Origin: Butyrivibrio proteoclasticus
GTDB taxonomy: Bacteria; Bacillota; Clostridia; Lachnospirales; Lachnospiraceae
DNA length: 64,000 nucleotides
Direction of reading: 5' to 3'
Assembly: GCF_900115735.1 (NCBI RefSeq)
Contig: NZ_FOXO01000002.1
Location: 62,001-126,000 of the forward strand
Position numbers and translations under genes: made by a program. Of this stretch, positions 1-8,668 are shown one piece after another. How positions within the stretch are numbered: the stretch's first letter is position 1; each line of letters begins with the position of its first letter. The notes beneath the pieces are model-generated. The model was not told where the DNA came from, ran no database searches, and saw only the letters and a program-made list of their open reading frames with translations.

Positions 1-542
1 ATAAAGATATTGCACTGATCATTTTGGATGTAATGATGCCAAAGCGTGATGGCTGGGAAGTGTGCAGAGAAATAAGAACAAATTCAAAAGTGCCTATCAT
101 CATGCTTACTGCAAAGGCAGAAGAAAGGGATGAGCTCCTTGGTTTTGAACTTGGTGTAGACGAATATATTTCAAAACCTTTTAGTCCCAAAATACTTGCG
201 GCTAGAGTTTCGGCTATTCTTAGACGAACAAATCAGGCTGCTAATAACCAGGTTATGGAACTTGGCGGTATTGTTGTGAATAAGGTTGCGCATAGTGTTT
301 TTGTTGATGGCAAAGAAATTGAACTTAGCTATAAGGAGTTCGAGCTTTTGTCTTTCTTTTTTGAGAATAAGGGCGTTGCACTTTCAAGAGAAAAAATACT
401 TAACAATGTATGGAATTATGACTACTTCGGAGATGCCCGTACTATTGATACTCATGTTAAAAAGCTTCGCGGAAAGCTCGGTTCTAAAGGCGATATGATT
501 AAGACTATTTGGGGAATGGGGTATAAATTTGAAGAAAATTGA
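1..542 (+). CDS. OmpR/PhoB-family response regulator (5' end missing)
   Basis: The gene enters from the left edge; the open frame starts at base 3 with no start codon in the window. The visible part holds the phospho-acceptor Asp in LIILDVMMP, the conserved Thr of MLTAKAEE and the Lys of YISKPF, so the receiver domain lacks only its first strands. A winged-helix DNA-binding domain follows (KEIELSYKEFELL, ARTIDTHVKKLRGKLG). It is a two-component transcription factor that acts in the cytoplasm when phosphorylated by the kinase encoded next. Its last 14 bases overlap that gene, so the two are probably translated together. The signal and target genes cannot be read from the sequence. Confidence 0.95.
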   Translation, partial: KDIALIILDVMMPKRDGWEVCREIRTNSKVPIIMLTAKAEERDELLGFELGVDEYISKPFSPKILAARVSAILRRTNQAANNQVMELGGIVVNKVAHSVFVDGKEIELSYKEFELLSFFFENKGVALSREKILNNVWNYDYFGDARTIDTHVKKLRGKLGSKGDMIKTIWGMGYKFEEN

Positions 543-2037
543 GGCTCCTATTGATAAAACCAAAACTCATTCCATTAGATTTGAAATCAGTTCAGCATTT
601 ATTTTTACCTTGATAATGGCGTTTGGTTTTTGCCTTGTTATAAATCTTTTCTTCATGGAACAATTTTATGTTCAAAATAAAAGAGAAGCGATTATCCAGG
701 CTTATAGAAGCATTGCTCAGGCCATAAGTGATGGCGATATTACTTCAGAAGAATTTGATGTTGAAATCACTCACATTTGTGAGCGATACAACATTGAAAT
801 GATAGTTCTTGATGCTGATTCTCTGACAATAAAATCTTCTGCTAACAATGCTGAACAGCTTACAAAAATATTATGGGACAATATTCTTAATCCGGAAAAT
901 ATCGACGATAAAGAGATTATTGATATTGGCGAAGGATATACTCTTCAGATTGAAAAAGACCGTGCTACAGGAAGAAAATATCTTGAAATGTGGGGAGTTG
1001 TCGGAGCAGGTAACCTTATCCTTGTTCGCTCCACAATGGAAAGCATAAAAGATAGCGTATCAATTTCAAATACCTTTATGGCGTATGTAGGAGTTATTGC
1101 TATAGTTGTAGGTTCTGTTGTTATCCTCTATATTTCAAAGAAGATAACTGATCCTATAAAGCGTCTATATCTTATTTCTGATGAGATGAAGAATCTGAAT
1201 TTTGAAGCCAAGTATGAGAATTCAGAGAATTACAATAACGAGATTGATATCCTTGGACATAACATGAATGAGCTTTCTGAGACACTTGAGCAGACAATTA
1301 AAGAGCTCAAAAATGCGAATATTGCATTGAAACAGGATATTGCTCAAAAGGAAGAAATTGATGAAATGAGAAAAGAATTTCTTTCGAACGTATCCCATGA
1401 GCTAAAGACTCCTATTGCTCTCATTCAAGGCTATGCGGAGGGCCTTAGGGAGGGTATCAATGATGACCCTGAAAGTAGGAATTTTTACTGTGATGTTATC
1501 ATGGATGAAGCTTCTAAGATGAATATCATGGTAAAAAAACTTCTTACTTTGAATCAGCTTGAGTTTGGAAATGAAAAAGCCAATATGGATAGATTTGATA
1601 TTGTTGAAATGGTTCGCAACTACATTAAATCTGCTGAACTTTTGGCGAAACAGAAAGAAGTTACAATTCAATTTGATGCAGAAGAACCTATTTTTGTCTG
1701 GGGTGATGAATTTAAGATAGAAGAGGTTCTGCAGAATTATTATAGTAATGCCCTTAACCATATTGATGGAGAAAGAATTATTGAGATTAAGGTGGTTAAG
1801 CTTGATAATCATGCCAGAGTTTCAGTGTTTAATACGGGTAATCCAATTCCAAAGGAAAGTATTGGACATATCTGGGAAAAATTTTATAAGGTTGATAAGG
1901 CCAGGACCAGAGAGTATGGGGGAAGCGGTGTTGGTCTTTCAATTGTTAAGGCTATAATGGAAAGCATGAATCAGGCCTATGGGGTGATAAATTATGACAA
2001 CGGAGTAGAGTTTTATTTTGAACTGGAAACAGAGTGA
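529..2037 (+). CDS. Membrane sensor histidine kinase
   Basis: A 502-residue sensor kinase starting at a TTG preceded by GGGGAATGGGG and overlapping the response regulator by 14 bases. Residues about 20-45 form a first membrane segment, an extracytoplasmic sensor region of about 135 residues follows, and a second segment lies near 183-203 before a HAMP linker (KKITDPIKRLY). The H-box is FLSNVSHELKTPIALIQGY, with phospho-acceptor His290. An N-box (EEVLQNYYSNALNH) and a G-box (YGGSGVGLSIVKAIM) complete the ATP-binding domain. It should phosphorylate the adjacent OmpR-type regulator. The arrangement resembles VanS/PhoR-type kinases, but the ligand is unknown. Confidence 0.95.
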   Translation: MKKIEAPIDKTKTHSIRFEISSAFIFTLIMAFGFCLVINLFFMEQFYVQNKREAIIQAYRSIAQAISDGDITSEEFDVEITHICERYNIEMIVLDADSLTIKSSANNAEQLTKILWDNILNPENIDDKEIIDIGEGYTLQIEKDRATGRKYLEMWGVVGAGNLILVRSTMESIKDSVSISNTFMAYVGVIAIVVGSVVILYISKKITDPIKRLYLISDEMKNLNFEAKYENSENYNNEIDILGHNMNELSETLEQTIKELKNANIALKQDIAQKEEIDEMRKEFLSNVSHELKTPIALIQGYAEGLREGINDDPESRNFYCDVIMDEASKMNIMVKKLLTLNQLEFGNEKANMDRFDIVEMVRNYIKSAELLAKQKEVTIQFDAEEPIFVWGDEFKIEEVLQNYYSNALNHIDGERIIEIKVVKLDNHARVSVFNTGNPIPKESIGHIWEKFYKVDKARTREYGGSGVGLSIVKAIMESMNQAYGVINYDNGVEFYFELETE

Positions 2038-2060
2038 CGTTTATTTATGAGGGTGCTTTT

Positions 2061-2981
2061 ATGAGGGTTAGAAAAGTTGTATTACTTTTTGTTGTTATTA
2101 TGACTGTTTTTTCACTTTCAGGCTGTGGAGAAAAATTTCCTGAGCTCTCTGAGGAAGAGTATAATAAGACTGTTGAATTTGCAGTAGGTCTTTTGATGAA
2201 ATACTCTAATAATGACAAAGAAAAACTGACATATGTAGATGCAAAGGAAGTTCAGAAAGAACGCGAAAATGAGGCGAGAAAAGCAGCAAAAGAGGAAGAG
2301 AAGAAAGAGCCTACAGTTCCTGTAAAAGTTGAAGAACCTGAGCCGGTTGCTGAATCCAGTGAAGAACTTGTTTCAACTGCAATGTCGAGCGAGGAGCCTG
2401 CATCAACAGCAGCGTCCGGCAATGAGCCTGTAGATGAGCATGGGAAGGAAACGACGGATGATGCTGCAGCTGTTTCCGGTTCATCAGATTCTGAAGTGGT
2501 ACAGGAAACAGAGACGGATAACGGTGAAAAAATATCTTCTGATGTCAGCAGTGATGCGATTGTTCTTTCTTCGGACCAGACGCAGGAAATTGTAAACGAT
2601 ATATTCCTTTCTTATCAGGGTTATTCAGTTTCAAGTACTTATCCTGAAAGCTCAAAGAGCTATGTTGTAAATGCTGATAAGGGCAAAAAACTTCTTGTTT
2701 TAAGATTTGATCTTTATAATGCATCAGGCTCTTCAAAAAAGGTAAATATGATTAACCAGAAGCTTCTTTTCCAGATTCTGCTTAATGGAAAAAATCTGGG
2801 ATATTCGTCGGTTACTTTTTTGCCAAATGATTTGTCATCATATATTGGAGAAATAGATTCTAAAGCGCATGAGAGTCTTGTGATACTGACGCAGATAAGC
2901 GCTGATGATTCTACATCTATTCAGACACTTGGAATGATAGTAAGCATGAATGGCACGCAGCAGGAAGTTGCTCTTAAGTAA
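2061..2981 (+). CDS. Putative lipoprotein with acidic linker and Ig-like C-terminal domain
   Basis: The ATG at 2061 is chosen because GAGGGTG lies just upstream and it gives a clean lipoprotein signal: MRVRKVV, a hydrophobic stretch, then the lipobox LSGC. A longer frame to 2034 would bury the signal. The 306-residue product has a Glu/Ala/Ser/Thr/Val-rich low-complexity linker at about residues 60-165 and then a beta-rich domain (KKLLVLRFDLYNASGSSKKV) like the DUF4352/DUF5067 Ig-like domains of exported Firmicutes proteins. That family link is by pattern only. It is probably anchored in the outer leaflet. It lies 23 bases after the sensor kinase, so it may share its transcript and could be a sensor accessory. 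Confidence 0.8.
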   Translation: MRVRKVVLLFVVIMTVFSLSGCGEKFPELSEEEYNKTVEFAVGLLMKYSNNDKEKLTYVDAKEVQKERENEARKAAKEEEKKEPTVPVKVEEPEPVAESSEELVSTAMSSEEPASTAASGNEPVDEHGKETTDDAAAVSGSSDSEVVQETETDNGEKISSDVSSDAIVLSSDQTQEIVNDIFLSYQGYSVSSTYPESSKSYVVNADKGKKLLVLRFDLYNASGSSKKVNMINQKLLFQILLNGKNLGYSSVTFLPNDLSSYIGEIDSKAHESLVILTQISADDSTSIQTLGMIVSMNGTQQEVALK

Positions 2982-2986
2982 ATGGC

Positions 2987-3016
2987 TTGTCAAAATGCTA
3001 ACAATTGATATATACT
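2987..3016 (+). promoter_or_regulatory. Predicted sigma-A promoter of gpmI
   Basis: TTGTCA (2987-2992) and TATACT (3011-3016) are separated by 18 bases in the gap between the lipoprotein gene and gpmI. The predicted start of transcription is about 60 bases before the gpmI ATG. Confidence 0.55.
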
Positions 3017-3083
3017 ATGCAAGGAATTACAAAGCTTTATAATTGCTTTTAACGTATTACACGTGAAATGGAGGATATATATA

Positions 3084-4631
3084 ATGAGAGGTTCTAAACC
3101 AACAGTTCTTTTGATCCTTGATGGATACGGACTTAATGATAATCCGGAGGGAAATGCTATTGCTATGGCAAAGACTCCTGTAATGGATGGTCTTATGAAG
3201 GATTATCCTTTTGTAAAGGGATATGCTTCAGGTCTTGCTGTAGGTCTTCCTGACGGACAGATGGGTAACTCAGAGGTTGGACATATGAATATGGGTGCCG
3301 GCCGTATTGTTTACCAGGAACTTACAAGAATCACAAAATCTATTGAAGACGGTGATTTCTTTACTAATGAAGGTCTTTTAGCAGCTATCAATAACTGCAA
3401 AGAGAAAAATTCAGCTCTTCATTTATACGGTCTTGTTTCTGACGGTGGTGTACACAGCCACATTACACATATCTACGGACTTTTAGAGCTTGCAAAAAAG
3501 AACGGACTTGACAAGGTATTTGTTCACTGCTTCCTTGATGGCAGAGATACTCCACCTGAAAGCGGAATTGATTTTGTGGCTCAGCTTGAGAATAAGATGA
3601 AAGAACTTGGCGTTGGTCAGATTGCTTCTATTTCAGGTCGTTACTATGCAATGGACAGAGATAACAACTATGACCGTGTAGAGGTTGCTTATAACGCTAT
3701 CACAAAGGGTGAAGGCAACAAGGCAAACAGTGCGCATGAGTGCATGGAGCAGTCTTACAAGGATGGCAAGACAGATGAGTTTGTTATCCCTACAGTTATC
3801 ATGAAGAATGGTGCTCCTGTAGCAACAGTTAAGGATGGAGATTCAATTATTTTCTATAACTTCCGTCCAGACAGAGCAAGAGAGATCACACATTGCTTCT
3901 GCGATGATGAGTTTGATAAGTTTAACAGAGGAAAGCGTCTTGATGTTACATATGTATGCTTCACAGAGTATGATCCTCTTATCCCTAATAAGGAAGTTGC
4001 ATTTAAGAAGGTTCTTCTTAACAACACATTTGGCGAGTGGCTTGCTGCTAAGGGAATGAAGCAGGCACGTATCGCAGAGACTGAGAAGTATGCTCATGTT
4101 ACATTCTTCTTTAACGGTGGTGTTGAGCAGCCAAACGAGGGCGAGGACAGAGTACTTGTTAACAGCCCTAAGGATGTTCCTACATACGACCTTAAGCCTC
4201 AGATGAGTGCGCCTGAAGTTTGTGAGAAGATTCTTGATGCTATAAATTCTCAGAAATATGATGTTATCATTGCTAACTTTGCTAACCCTGATATGGTTGG
4301 ACATACAGGTGTTATTCCTGCTGCTGTAAAGGCTATTGAAACAGTTGATGAGTGTGTTGGCAAGATTGTTGATGCTGTAAAGGCAACAAACGGAACAATG
4401 TTTATCTGCGCTGACCACGGTAACGCTGATATGATGATCGATTATGAGACAGGTGAGCCTTGGACAGCTCATACAACAAATCCTGTTCCATTTATCCTTG
4501 TTAATTATGATGAGGCTTATACTCTTAGAGAGAATGGATGCCTTGCAGATATCATTCCTACACTTATAGAGTGTATGGGCGAGGAACAGCCAAAAGAGAT
4601 GACAGGAAAGTCACTTCTTATCAAGAAATAA
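3084..4631 (+). CDS. gpmI: 2,3-bisphosphoglycerate-independent phosphoglycerate mutase
   Basis: Interconverts 3- and 2-phosphoglycerate in glycolysis in the cytoplasm, using two Mn2+ ions and a phosphoserine intermediate. The 515-residue length matches the family. Visible landmarks are the metal-binding Asp13 (LLILDGYGLND), the phosphoserine loop GNSEVGHMNMGAGR with Ser63, SDGGVHSH, DGRDTPP, and the late metal site ICADHGNADMM. The ATG at 3084 is preferred over a GTG at 3063 because GGAGG (3070-3074) fits it. It has its own promoter upstream. The stop codon lies inside the left 8-base duplication of a MITE-like element, so the original 3' end of the transcript has probably been changed. Confidence 0.98.
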   Translation: MRGSKPTVLLILDGYGLNDNPEGNAIAMAKTPVMDGLMKDYPFVKGYASGLAVGLPDGQMGNSEVGHMNMGAGRIVYQELTRITKSIEDGDFFTNEGLLAAINNCKEKNSALHLYGLVSDGGVHSHITHIYGLLELAKKNGLDKVFVHCFLDGRDTPPESGIDFVAQLENKMKELGVGQIASISGRYYAMDRDNNYDRVEVAYNAITKGEGNKANSAHECMEQSYKDGKTDEFVIPTVIMKNGAPVATVKDGDSIIFYNFRPDRAREITHCFCDDEFDKFNRGKRLDVTYVCFTEYDPLIPNKEVAFKKVLLNNTFGEWLAAKGMKQARIAETEKYAHVTFFFNGGVEQPNEGEDRVLVNSPKDVPTYDLKPQMSAPEVCEKILDAINSQKYDVIIANFANPDMVGHTGVIPAAVKAIETVDECVGKIVDAVKATNGTMFICADHGNADMMIDYETGEPWTAHTTNPVPFILVNYDEAYTLRENGCLADIIPTLIECMGEEQPKEMTGKSLLIKK

Positions 4632-4635
4632 GACT

Positions 4636-4780
4636 GTTACTGTTCAGACAGAAATGCGCACTAAGCTGCGCATTTCGTGAGAACTTGATACGGGAGTGAG
4701 CGCATTCCATCGACGAAGTCGATTTGGAATGAATGCGCGAAGTGGTTACTGGAGCGAGCTGTATGCGAGTGAACAGTAAC
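4636..4780 (+). mobile_element. MITE-like palindromic element, copy 1
   Basis: A 145-base element bounded by perfect 11-base inverted repeats (GTTACTGTTCA at 4636-4646, TGAACAGTAAC at 4770-4780). It is flanked by an exact 8-base direct repeat, ATAAGACT, at 4628-4635 and 4781-4788, the mark of a transposition event. The left repeat includes the gpmI stop codon. Inside are a 10-bp hairpin (GAAATGCGCA 4651-4660 with TGCGCATTTC 4667-4676) and a second one (GCGCATTC 4700-4707 with GAATGCGC 4731-4738, inner ATCGAC/GTCGAT stem). There is no room for a transposase, so it must be moved in trans. The copy at 30548-30692 is identical over all 145 bases. The transposase family is not assigned. Confidence 0.9.
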
Positions 4781-4893
4781 ATAAGACTGTATTGTTTGAC
4801 GATATTGCATAAATATGATAGAGTAATATGTGCTTGTGACTTTAAATAATTAGCAAGACTATTTTTATACAGGTACTGGGAGGGAAGTTTTTC

Positions 4894-5136
4894 GTGAGTG
4901 CTTTAGATTATGTTTTCGGAGTAGTATTTATTATAGTATGTGCCGCATTGGTTGTTCTTGTACTTGCACAGGAAGGCAAGAATCAGGGACTTGGAGCAAT
5001 TCAGGGAACAATAGAGAATACATACTGGAGCAAAAACAAAGGCCGTTCAAGAGAGGGTGTTCTTAAGAAAGCTACATTTGTTTTATCAGTTTTGTTTATC
5101 GTAGTTAGCGTAATTCTCAACATGAATATGTTCTAA
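4894..5136 (+). CDS. secG: Protein-export membrane protein SecG
   Basis: An 80-residue subunit of the SecYEG translocation channel. It starts at a GTG with GGGAGGG nine bases upstream. Two hydrophobic membrane segments (about residues 4-25 and 57-77) flank a polar loop with the family hallmark LAQEGKNQGLGAIQG. Size and topology are typical of SecG. It is followed by rnr, smpB and ssrA, the usual Firmicutes arrangement, though a strong terminator separates it from rnr. The gap from gpmI (4632-4893) is mostly the MITE-like element; the remaining hundred or so bases are AT-rich and presumably carry the promoter, which I could not place with confidence. Confidence 0.95.
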   Translation: MSALDYVFGVVFIIVCAALVVLVLAQEGKNQGLGAIQGTIENTYWSKNKGRSREGVLKKATFVLSVLFIVVSVILNMNMF

Positions 5137-5158
5137 AGATTTTAATTTTGTTTTCTGA

Positions 5159-5184
5159 GGCACTCTAGAAATAGAGTGCCTTTT
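5159..5184 (+). terminator. Rho-independent terminator after secG
   Basis: Perfect 9-bp stem GGCACTCTA/TAGAGTGCC with a GAAA tetraloop, followed by TTTT. Confidence 0.9.
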
Positions 5185-5218
5185 AAAATTCCAAAGTTAG
5201 GCACTTGCCGAGGTATAT

Positions 5219-7630
5219 ATGAGTAAGGGAAAAAAATTAAAAAGAGTAGAAGAAAGTTCTTTTGGAACTTCAAAGAAGCATAAAAACTATATAGTAGGAC
5301 AGTTCGTAGCTAACCCAAGAGGCTTTGGCTTTGTTGAAGTAGAAGGAATGGATGAAGATATCTTTATTCCTGAAGAGTATGTTCATGGCGCCTTTCATTC
5401 AGATACTGTAGAAGTTGAGATTTTGCCTGAGTCAACAGGTAAGAGACAGGAAGGCCGTATCAGGAACATTCTTGTAAGAGGAATGGAAGAGCTTGTGGGA
5501 ACATATCAAGGGGAAAAGAACTTTGGTTTTGTTATTCCTGATAATTCAAAAGTCCTTCAGGACATTTTTATTCCGATCGAACATCATGGCAGCGCCGTTA
5601 CCGGTGATAAAGTAGTTGTAACAATCACAGATTATGGTAATCAGGCCCTGCACAGAAAGCCTGAGGGCAAGGTTAAAGAGGTTATTGGCAATATAAATGA
5701 CCCCGGAGTTGATATATTATCAATTGTAAAAAACTATGATATTCCTTATGAATTTCCAGAGAAAGTTATAAATCAGGCTAACAGATGCCCTGATCAGATA
5801 AGCGAAGCTGACATGTACGGCAGAGAGGACCTTCGCGATGTAATGATGGTGACGATCGATGGCGAGGACGCAAAAGACCTTGATGATGCAGTCAGCCTTA
5901 CTATAGATGATAAAGGTCTTTATCATTTGGGAGTTCATATTGCTGACGTTACAAATTATGTGCAGGAGAGTTCTGCCCTTGACAGAGAAGCCTTTAAAAG
6001 AGGAACAAGTGTCTATCTCGTGGACAGGGTAATCCCTATGCTTCCACACAGACTTTCAAATGGTATCTGCTCTTTGAATCACGGAGAGGACAGACTTGCA
6101 CTCAGCTGTCTTATGACAATCGATAAGAGCGGTAAAGTTATAGATCATGATATTGTTGAGTCTGTGATCAATGTCAATGAAAGGATGTCCTATACAAGCG
6201 TTGCTAAGATTCTTGAAGATAAAGATGAAGAGGAAACTGCTAAGTATAAAGAGCTGGTGACCATGTTCGAGGAAATGGCTGAGCTTTCAAGTATCCTTAG
6301 AAAGAAAAGAGAATCCAAGGGCGCAATTGACTTTGATTTTCCTGAGACCAAGATCATTTTGGATGAAGGAGGAAATCCGATCGATATAGTTCCTCATGAA
6401 AGAAATACAGCAACTAAGCTCATCGAGGACTTTATGCTTGCTGCGAACCAGACAGTTGCAGAACATTTCTTTTACCTGCAGAGTCCTTTTGTATATCGTA
6501 TCCACGAGCAGCCTGATCCTGAGAAGATCAGCTCCCTTGCTGCATTTGTCAATAATCTTGGATACCACATCAGAACCAGGAAAGATGAAGGGGTTAGACC
6601 AAAAGAGCTTCAAAAGCTTTTAAAAGGAATTGAAGGTACAAAAGAAGAGGCTGTTATCAGCAGAATGACCTTAAGGAGCATGATGCAAGCTAAGTATAGT
6701 ACAGAGTGCACAGGGCATTTTGGCCTTGCTTTTGATTATTATTGCCACTTTACTTCTCCTATCAGGCGATATCCTGATCTTCAGATCCACAGGATCATTA
6801 AGGACCACTTGCGTGGAAGAATGACAGCGGCTAAATCCTCACATTATGAGGAGATTCTTGATGAGGTTGCAAAGCATTCTTCAGAAACTGAAAGAAGAGC
6901 CGAGGAAGCCGAAAGAGAGACTGATAAATTAAAAAAAGCTCAATATATGGAAAAACATATAGGTGAGCGTTTTGAAGGTATTGTTTCCGGAGTTACAGCC
7001 TGGGGATTATTTGTTGAGCTTGAGAATTCCTGTGAGGGTATGGTAAGAGCTGCAGCTATGAGCGATGATTTTTATGTGTATGATGAAGGAAACATGAAGC
7101 TTGTAGGCGAGAGAACTCATAAGGAGTATACTCTTGGTCAGAGAGTTATGATCAAAGTGGCCGGTGCTGACAGACTCACAAAATCTATTGATTTTAAGCT
7201 TGTTTTGTCAGAAGATGAAGACGATGATGAGTTTGACTATGATGGATTTGAAGATATCCCAAAGGCCAAAAAGATTGCTTTGGACAGAGCAAGAAAGGTC
7301 AGAAAACTTGGTGAGATCGCTCAGGAAGAAAGAAACGACGATGATGGTGATGATGAAAGTGATGACATTAAAGTCGCTGAGGGACGCCTTGTAGAATATA
7401 ATGGCAAGCTTATTGATCTTAGCGAGTATGAACCGGATGCACTAACTGGCGAGTTCAGGAAAAAGCGTAAATCAGGAAGCGATAAAGGAAAAGGCAGGAA
7501 AAATGCCCCATCCAATAAGGAAAAAGCTAAGTCTTCCCGAAAGGTATATAAGGTTCATAAATATAAAAAGTCTGCTACAAGCAAGGCAGCAAGAAGTGCA
7601 CAGGGAAAGGGCAGAAAAAAGAAAAAGTAA
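5219..7630 (+). CDS. rnr: Ribonuclease R (RNB-family 3'-5' exoribonuclease)
   Basis: An 803-residue processive 3'-5' exoribonuclease that degrades structured RNA and takes part in tmRNA-linked mRNA decay. Domains in order: basic N-terminus, two OB/cold-shock modules (about 22-85 and 90-150), the RNB catalytic domain with the acidic cluster [10 protein letters not shown] (Asp214, 220, 222, 223), an S1 domain ([20 protein letters not shown]) and a long acidic then Lys/Arg-rich tail from about residue 655. The tail is longer than in many homologues and probably binds RNA or ribosomes. Its neighbours smpB and ssrA belong to the same trans-translation and RNA decay machinery. GCCGAGG precedes the ATG. 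Confidence 0.97.
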   Translation: MSKGKKLKRVEESSFGTSKKHKNYIVGQFVANPRGFGFVEVEGMDEDIFIPEEYVHGAFHSDTVEVEILPESTGKRQEGRIRNILVRGMEELVGTYQGEKNFGFVIPDNSKVLQDIFIPIEHHGSAVTGDKVVVTITDYGNQALHRKPEGKVKEVIGNINDPGVDILSIVKNYDIPYEFPEKVINQANRCPDQISEADMYGREDLRDVMMVTIDGEDAKDLDDAVSLTIDDKGLYHLGVHIADVTNYVQESSALDREAFKRGTSVYLVDRVIPMLPHRLSNGICSLNHGEDRLALSCLMTIDKSGKVIDHDIVESVINVNERMSYTSVAKILEDKDEEETAKYKELVTMFEEMAELSSILRKKRESKGAIDFDFPETKIILDEGGNPIDIVPHERNTATKLIEDFMLAANQTVAEHFFYLQSPFVYRIHEQPDPEKISSLAAFVNNLGYHIRTRKDEGVRPKELQKLLKGIEGTKEEAVISRMTLRSMMQAKYSTECTGHFGLAFDYYCHFTSPIRRYPDLQIHRIIKDHLRGRMTAAKSSHYEEILDEVAKHSSETERRAEEAERETDKLKKAQYMEKHIGERFEGIVSGVTAWGLFVELENSCEGMVRAAAMSDDFYVYDEGNMKLVGERTHKEYTLGQRVMIKVAGADRLTKSIDFKLVLSEDEDDDEFDYDGFEDIPKAKKIALDRARKVRKLGEIAQEERNDDDGDDESDDIKVAEGRLVEYNGKLIDLSEYEPDALTGEFRKKRKSGSDKGKGRKNAPSNKEKAKSSRKVYKVHKYKKSATSKAARSAQGKGRKKKK

Positions 7631-7694
7631 ACTATTGGTATATGGAATAAATATATACAATGGTATATGCTTAATAAAAAAACGTAGGTGTAAT

Positions 7695-8165
7695 ATGGCA
7701 GAAGATAATAAGGCAAGGAAGCTCGTTGCAAACAATAAAAAAGCATATCATGACTATTTTATCGAGGAAAAATACGAAGCAGGAATTGAACTGTTTGGAA
7801 CAGAAGTAAAATCTATCAGACAGGGAAAATGCAGTATAAAAGAGGCTTGGATCAGCATAGATAAAGGTGAGGCTTTTATCATGGGCATGAATATCAGTCC
7901 ATATGAGAAAGGAAATATTTTCAATAAAGATCCCCTTCGTGTTAAAAGGCTTCTTTTACACAAAGCAGAGATCAGGAAGCTGGATCAGCAGAAGATGGTT
8001 CAGGGATACACCCTTGTACCACTTGAAGTTTATTTTAAAAACGGCAGAGTGAAAGTTGAAGTGGGCCTTGCAAAAGGTAAAAAGCTTTATGATAAACGAG
8101 CAGATATGGCCAAAAAGGATCAACAGAGAGAGGCTGAAAAAGAATTTAAGGTCAAATTTAAATAA
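7695..8165 (+). CDS. smpB: SsrA-binding protein SmpB
   Basis: A 156-residue small protein that binds the tRNA-like end of tmRNA and carries it to stalled ribosomes. Landmarks are [25 protein letters not shown], seen here as [18 protein letters not shown], then [18 protein letters not shown] and the basic C-terminal tail ([19 protein letters not shown]) that enters the empty mRNA channel. The ATG at 7695 gives the standard family N-terminus; the longer open frame from 7503 overlaps the coding end of rnr and is not credible. The Shine-Dalgarno (TAGGTG) is modest. The tmRNA it serves lies 68 bases downstream. Confidence 0.97.
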   Translation: MAEDNKARKLVANNKKAYHDYFIEEKYEAGIELFGTEVKSIRQGKCSIKEAWISIDKGEAFIMGMNISPYEKGNIFNKDPLRVKRLLLHKAEIRKLDQQKMVQGYTLVPLEVYFKNGRVKVEVGLAKGKKLYDKRADMAKKDQQREAEKEFKVKFK

Positions 8166-8184
8166 AAACTAAACTGCTGGTGTA

Positions 8185-8213
8185 TTGATTTTATCTGTGC
8201 TTACCGATATAAT
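8185..8213 (+). promoter_or_regulatory. Promoter of ssrA
   Basis: TTGATT (8185-8190) and a perfect TATAAT (8208-8213) with the ideal 17-base spacing. Transcription would start near 8220, leaving a short 5' leader to be removed before the mature tmRNA end at 8234. Confidence 0.8.
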
Positions 8214-8223
8214 GGGTAAGCAC
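8197..8223. repeat. 9-bp palindrome centred on the ssrA -10 box
   Basis: GTGCTTACC (8197-8205) and GGTAAGCAC (8215-8223) are perfect inverted repeats around a 9-base spacer that contains TATAAT. It could be a repressor operator on the ssrA promoter, or a hairpin at the end of smpB mRNA. It lacks a T-run, so it does not look like a normal terminator. Confidence 0.6.
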
Positions 8224-8233
8224 AATTAAATAA

Positions 8234-8587
8234 GGGTTAGTAAAGGTTTCGACAGGGATTTTGAAGCTGGAGAAGCTATCCGCAGGATGGTCGCGTTAAA
8301 CCTCAAATTAAAATTAAACGCTAACGATAATTTAGCACTCGCTGCCTAAGCGCAGCCCGTCAGCCCGTGTGCACCTACACACTCGGTAACTGGCGTCAAA
8401 CTTTGTAGGAAACGACATAGCCTAAGCTTTGCGGTTATGGTCGTATCATGAAGCTACCGATTATTTGCAGTTGCTTGTTACCGCAGGTAAGAGGGAACAG
8501 AGATGAAGAATCTCGGAATAATAAGCTATGATAGTAGAAGGACAGGGGATGAATTTTTGGACAGGGGTTCGACTCCCCTCTAATCCA
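8234..8587 (+). ncRNA. ssrA: Transfer-messenger RNA (tmRNA)
   Basis: About 354 bases. The 5' end GGGTTAG (8234-8240) pairs with CTAATCC near the 3' end (one G-U pair), the T-arm ACAGGGGTTCGACTCCCCT is present, and CCA is encoded at 8585-8587. The early motif AAAGGTTTCGACAGGG is typical of bacterial tmRNA. The tag frame runs GCT AAC GAT AAT TTA GCA CTC GCT GCC TAA at 8320-8349 and encodes ANDNLALAA, ending in the ALAA degron recognised by ClpXP. Nine codons is slightly short. It works with SmpB, encoded just upstream, to free stalled ribosomes and mark the broken product for proteolysis. Confidence 0.96.
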
Positions 8588-8594
8588 TTTTTAA

Positions 8595-8625
8595 GGACTA
8601 CCATTGATTTATGGTAGTTCTTTTT
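8595..8625 (+). terminator. Terminator of ssrA
   Basis: Ten-bp stem GGACTACCAT/ATGGTAGTTC (one G-U pair) closed by a six-base loop and followed by TTTTT. Confidence 0.9.
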
Positions 8626-8668
8626 ATATAGTATTAACATATGATTTAACAAGGTAAAGGGGAAAACT

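Noticed and set aside
1402-1812. 136-codon frame on the minus strand inside the sensor kinase gene
   Set aside because: It is the complement of a confidently assigned gene and has no ribosome binding site. The same reasoning removes the many other antisense frames in known genes.
8560-8587. tRNA-like T-arm (GGGGTTCGACTCCCC) suggesting a tRNA
   Set aside because: It is the 3' end of the tmRNA; no anticodon arm is present.
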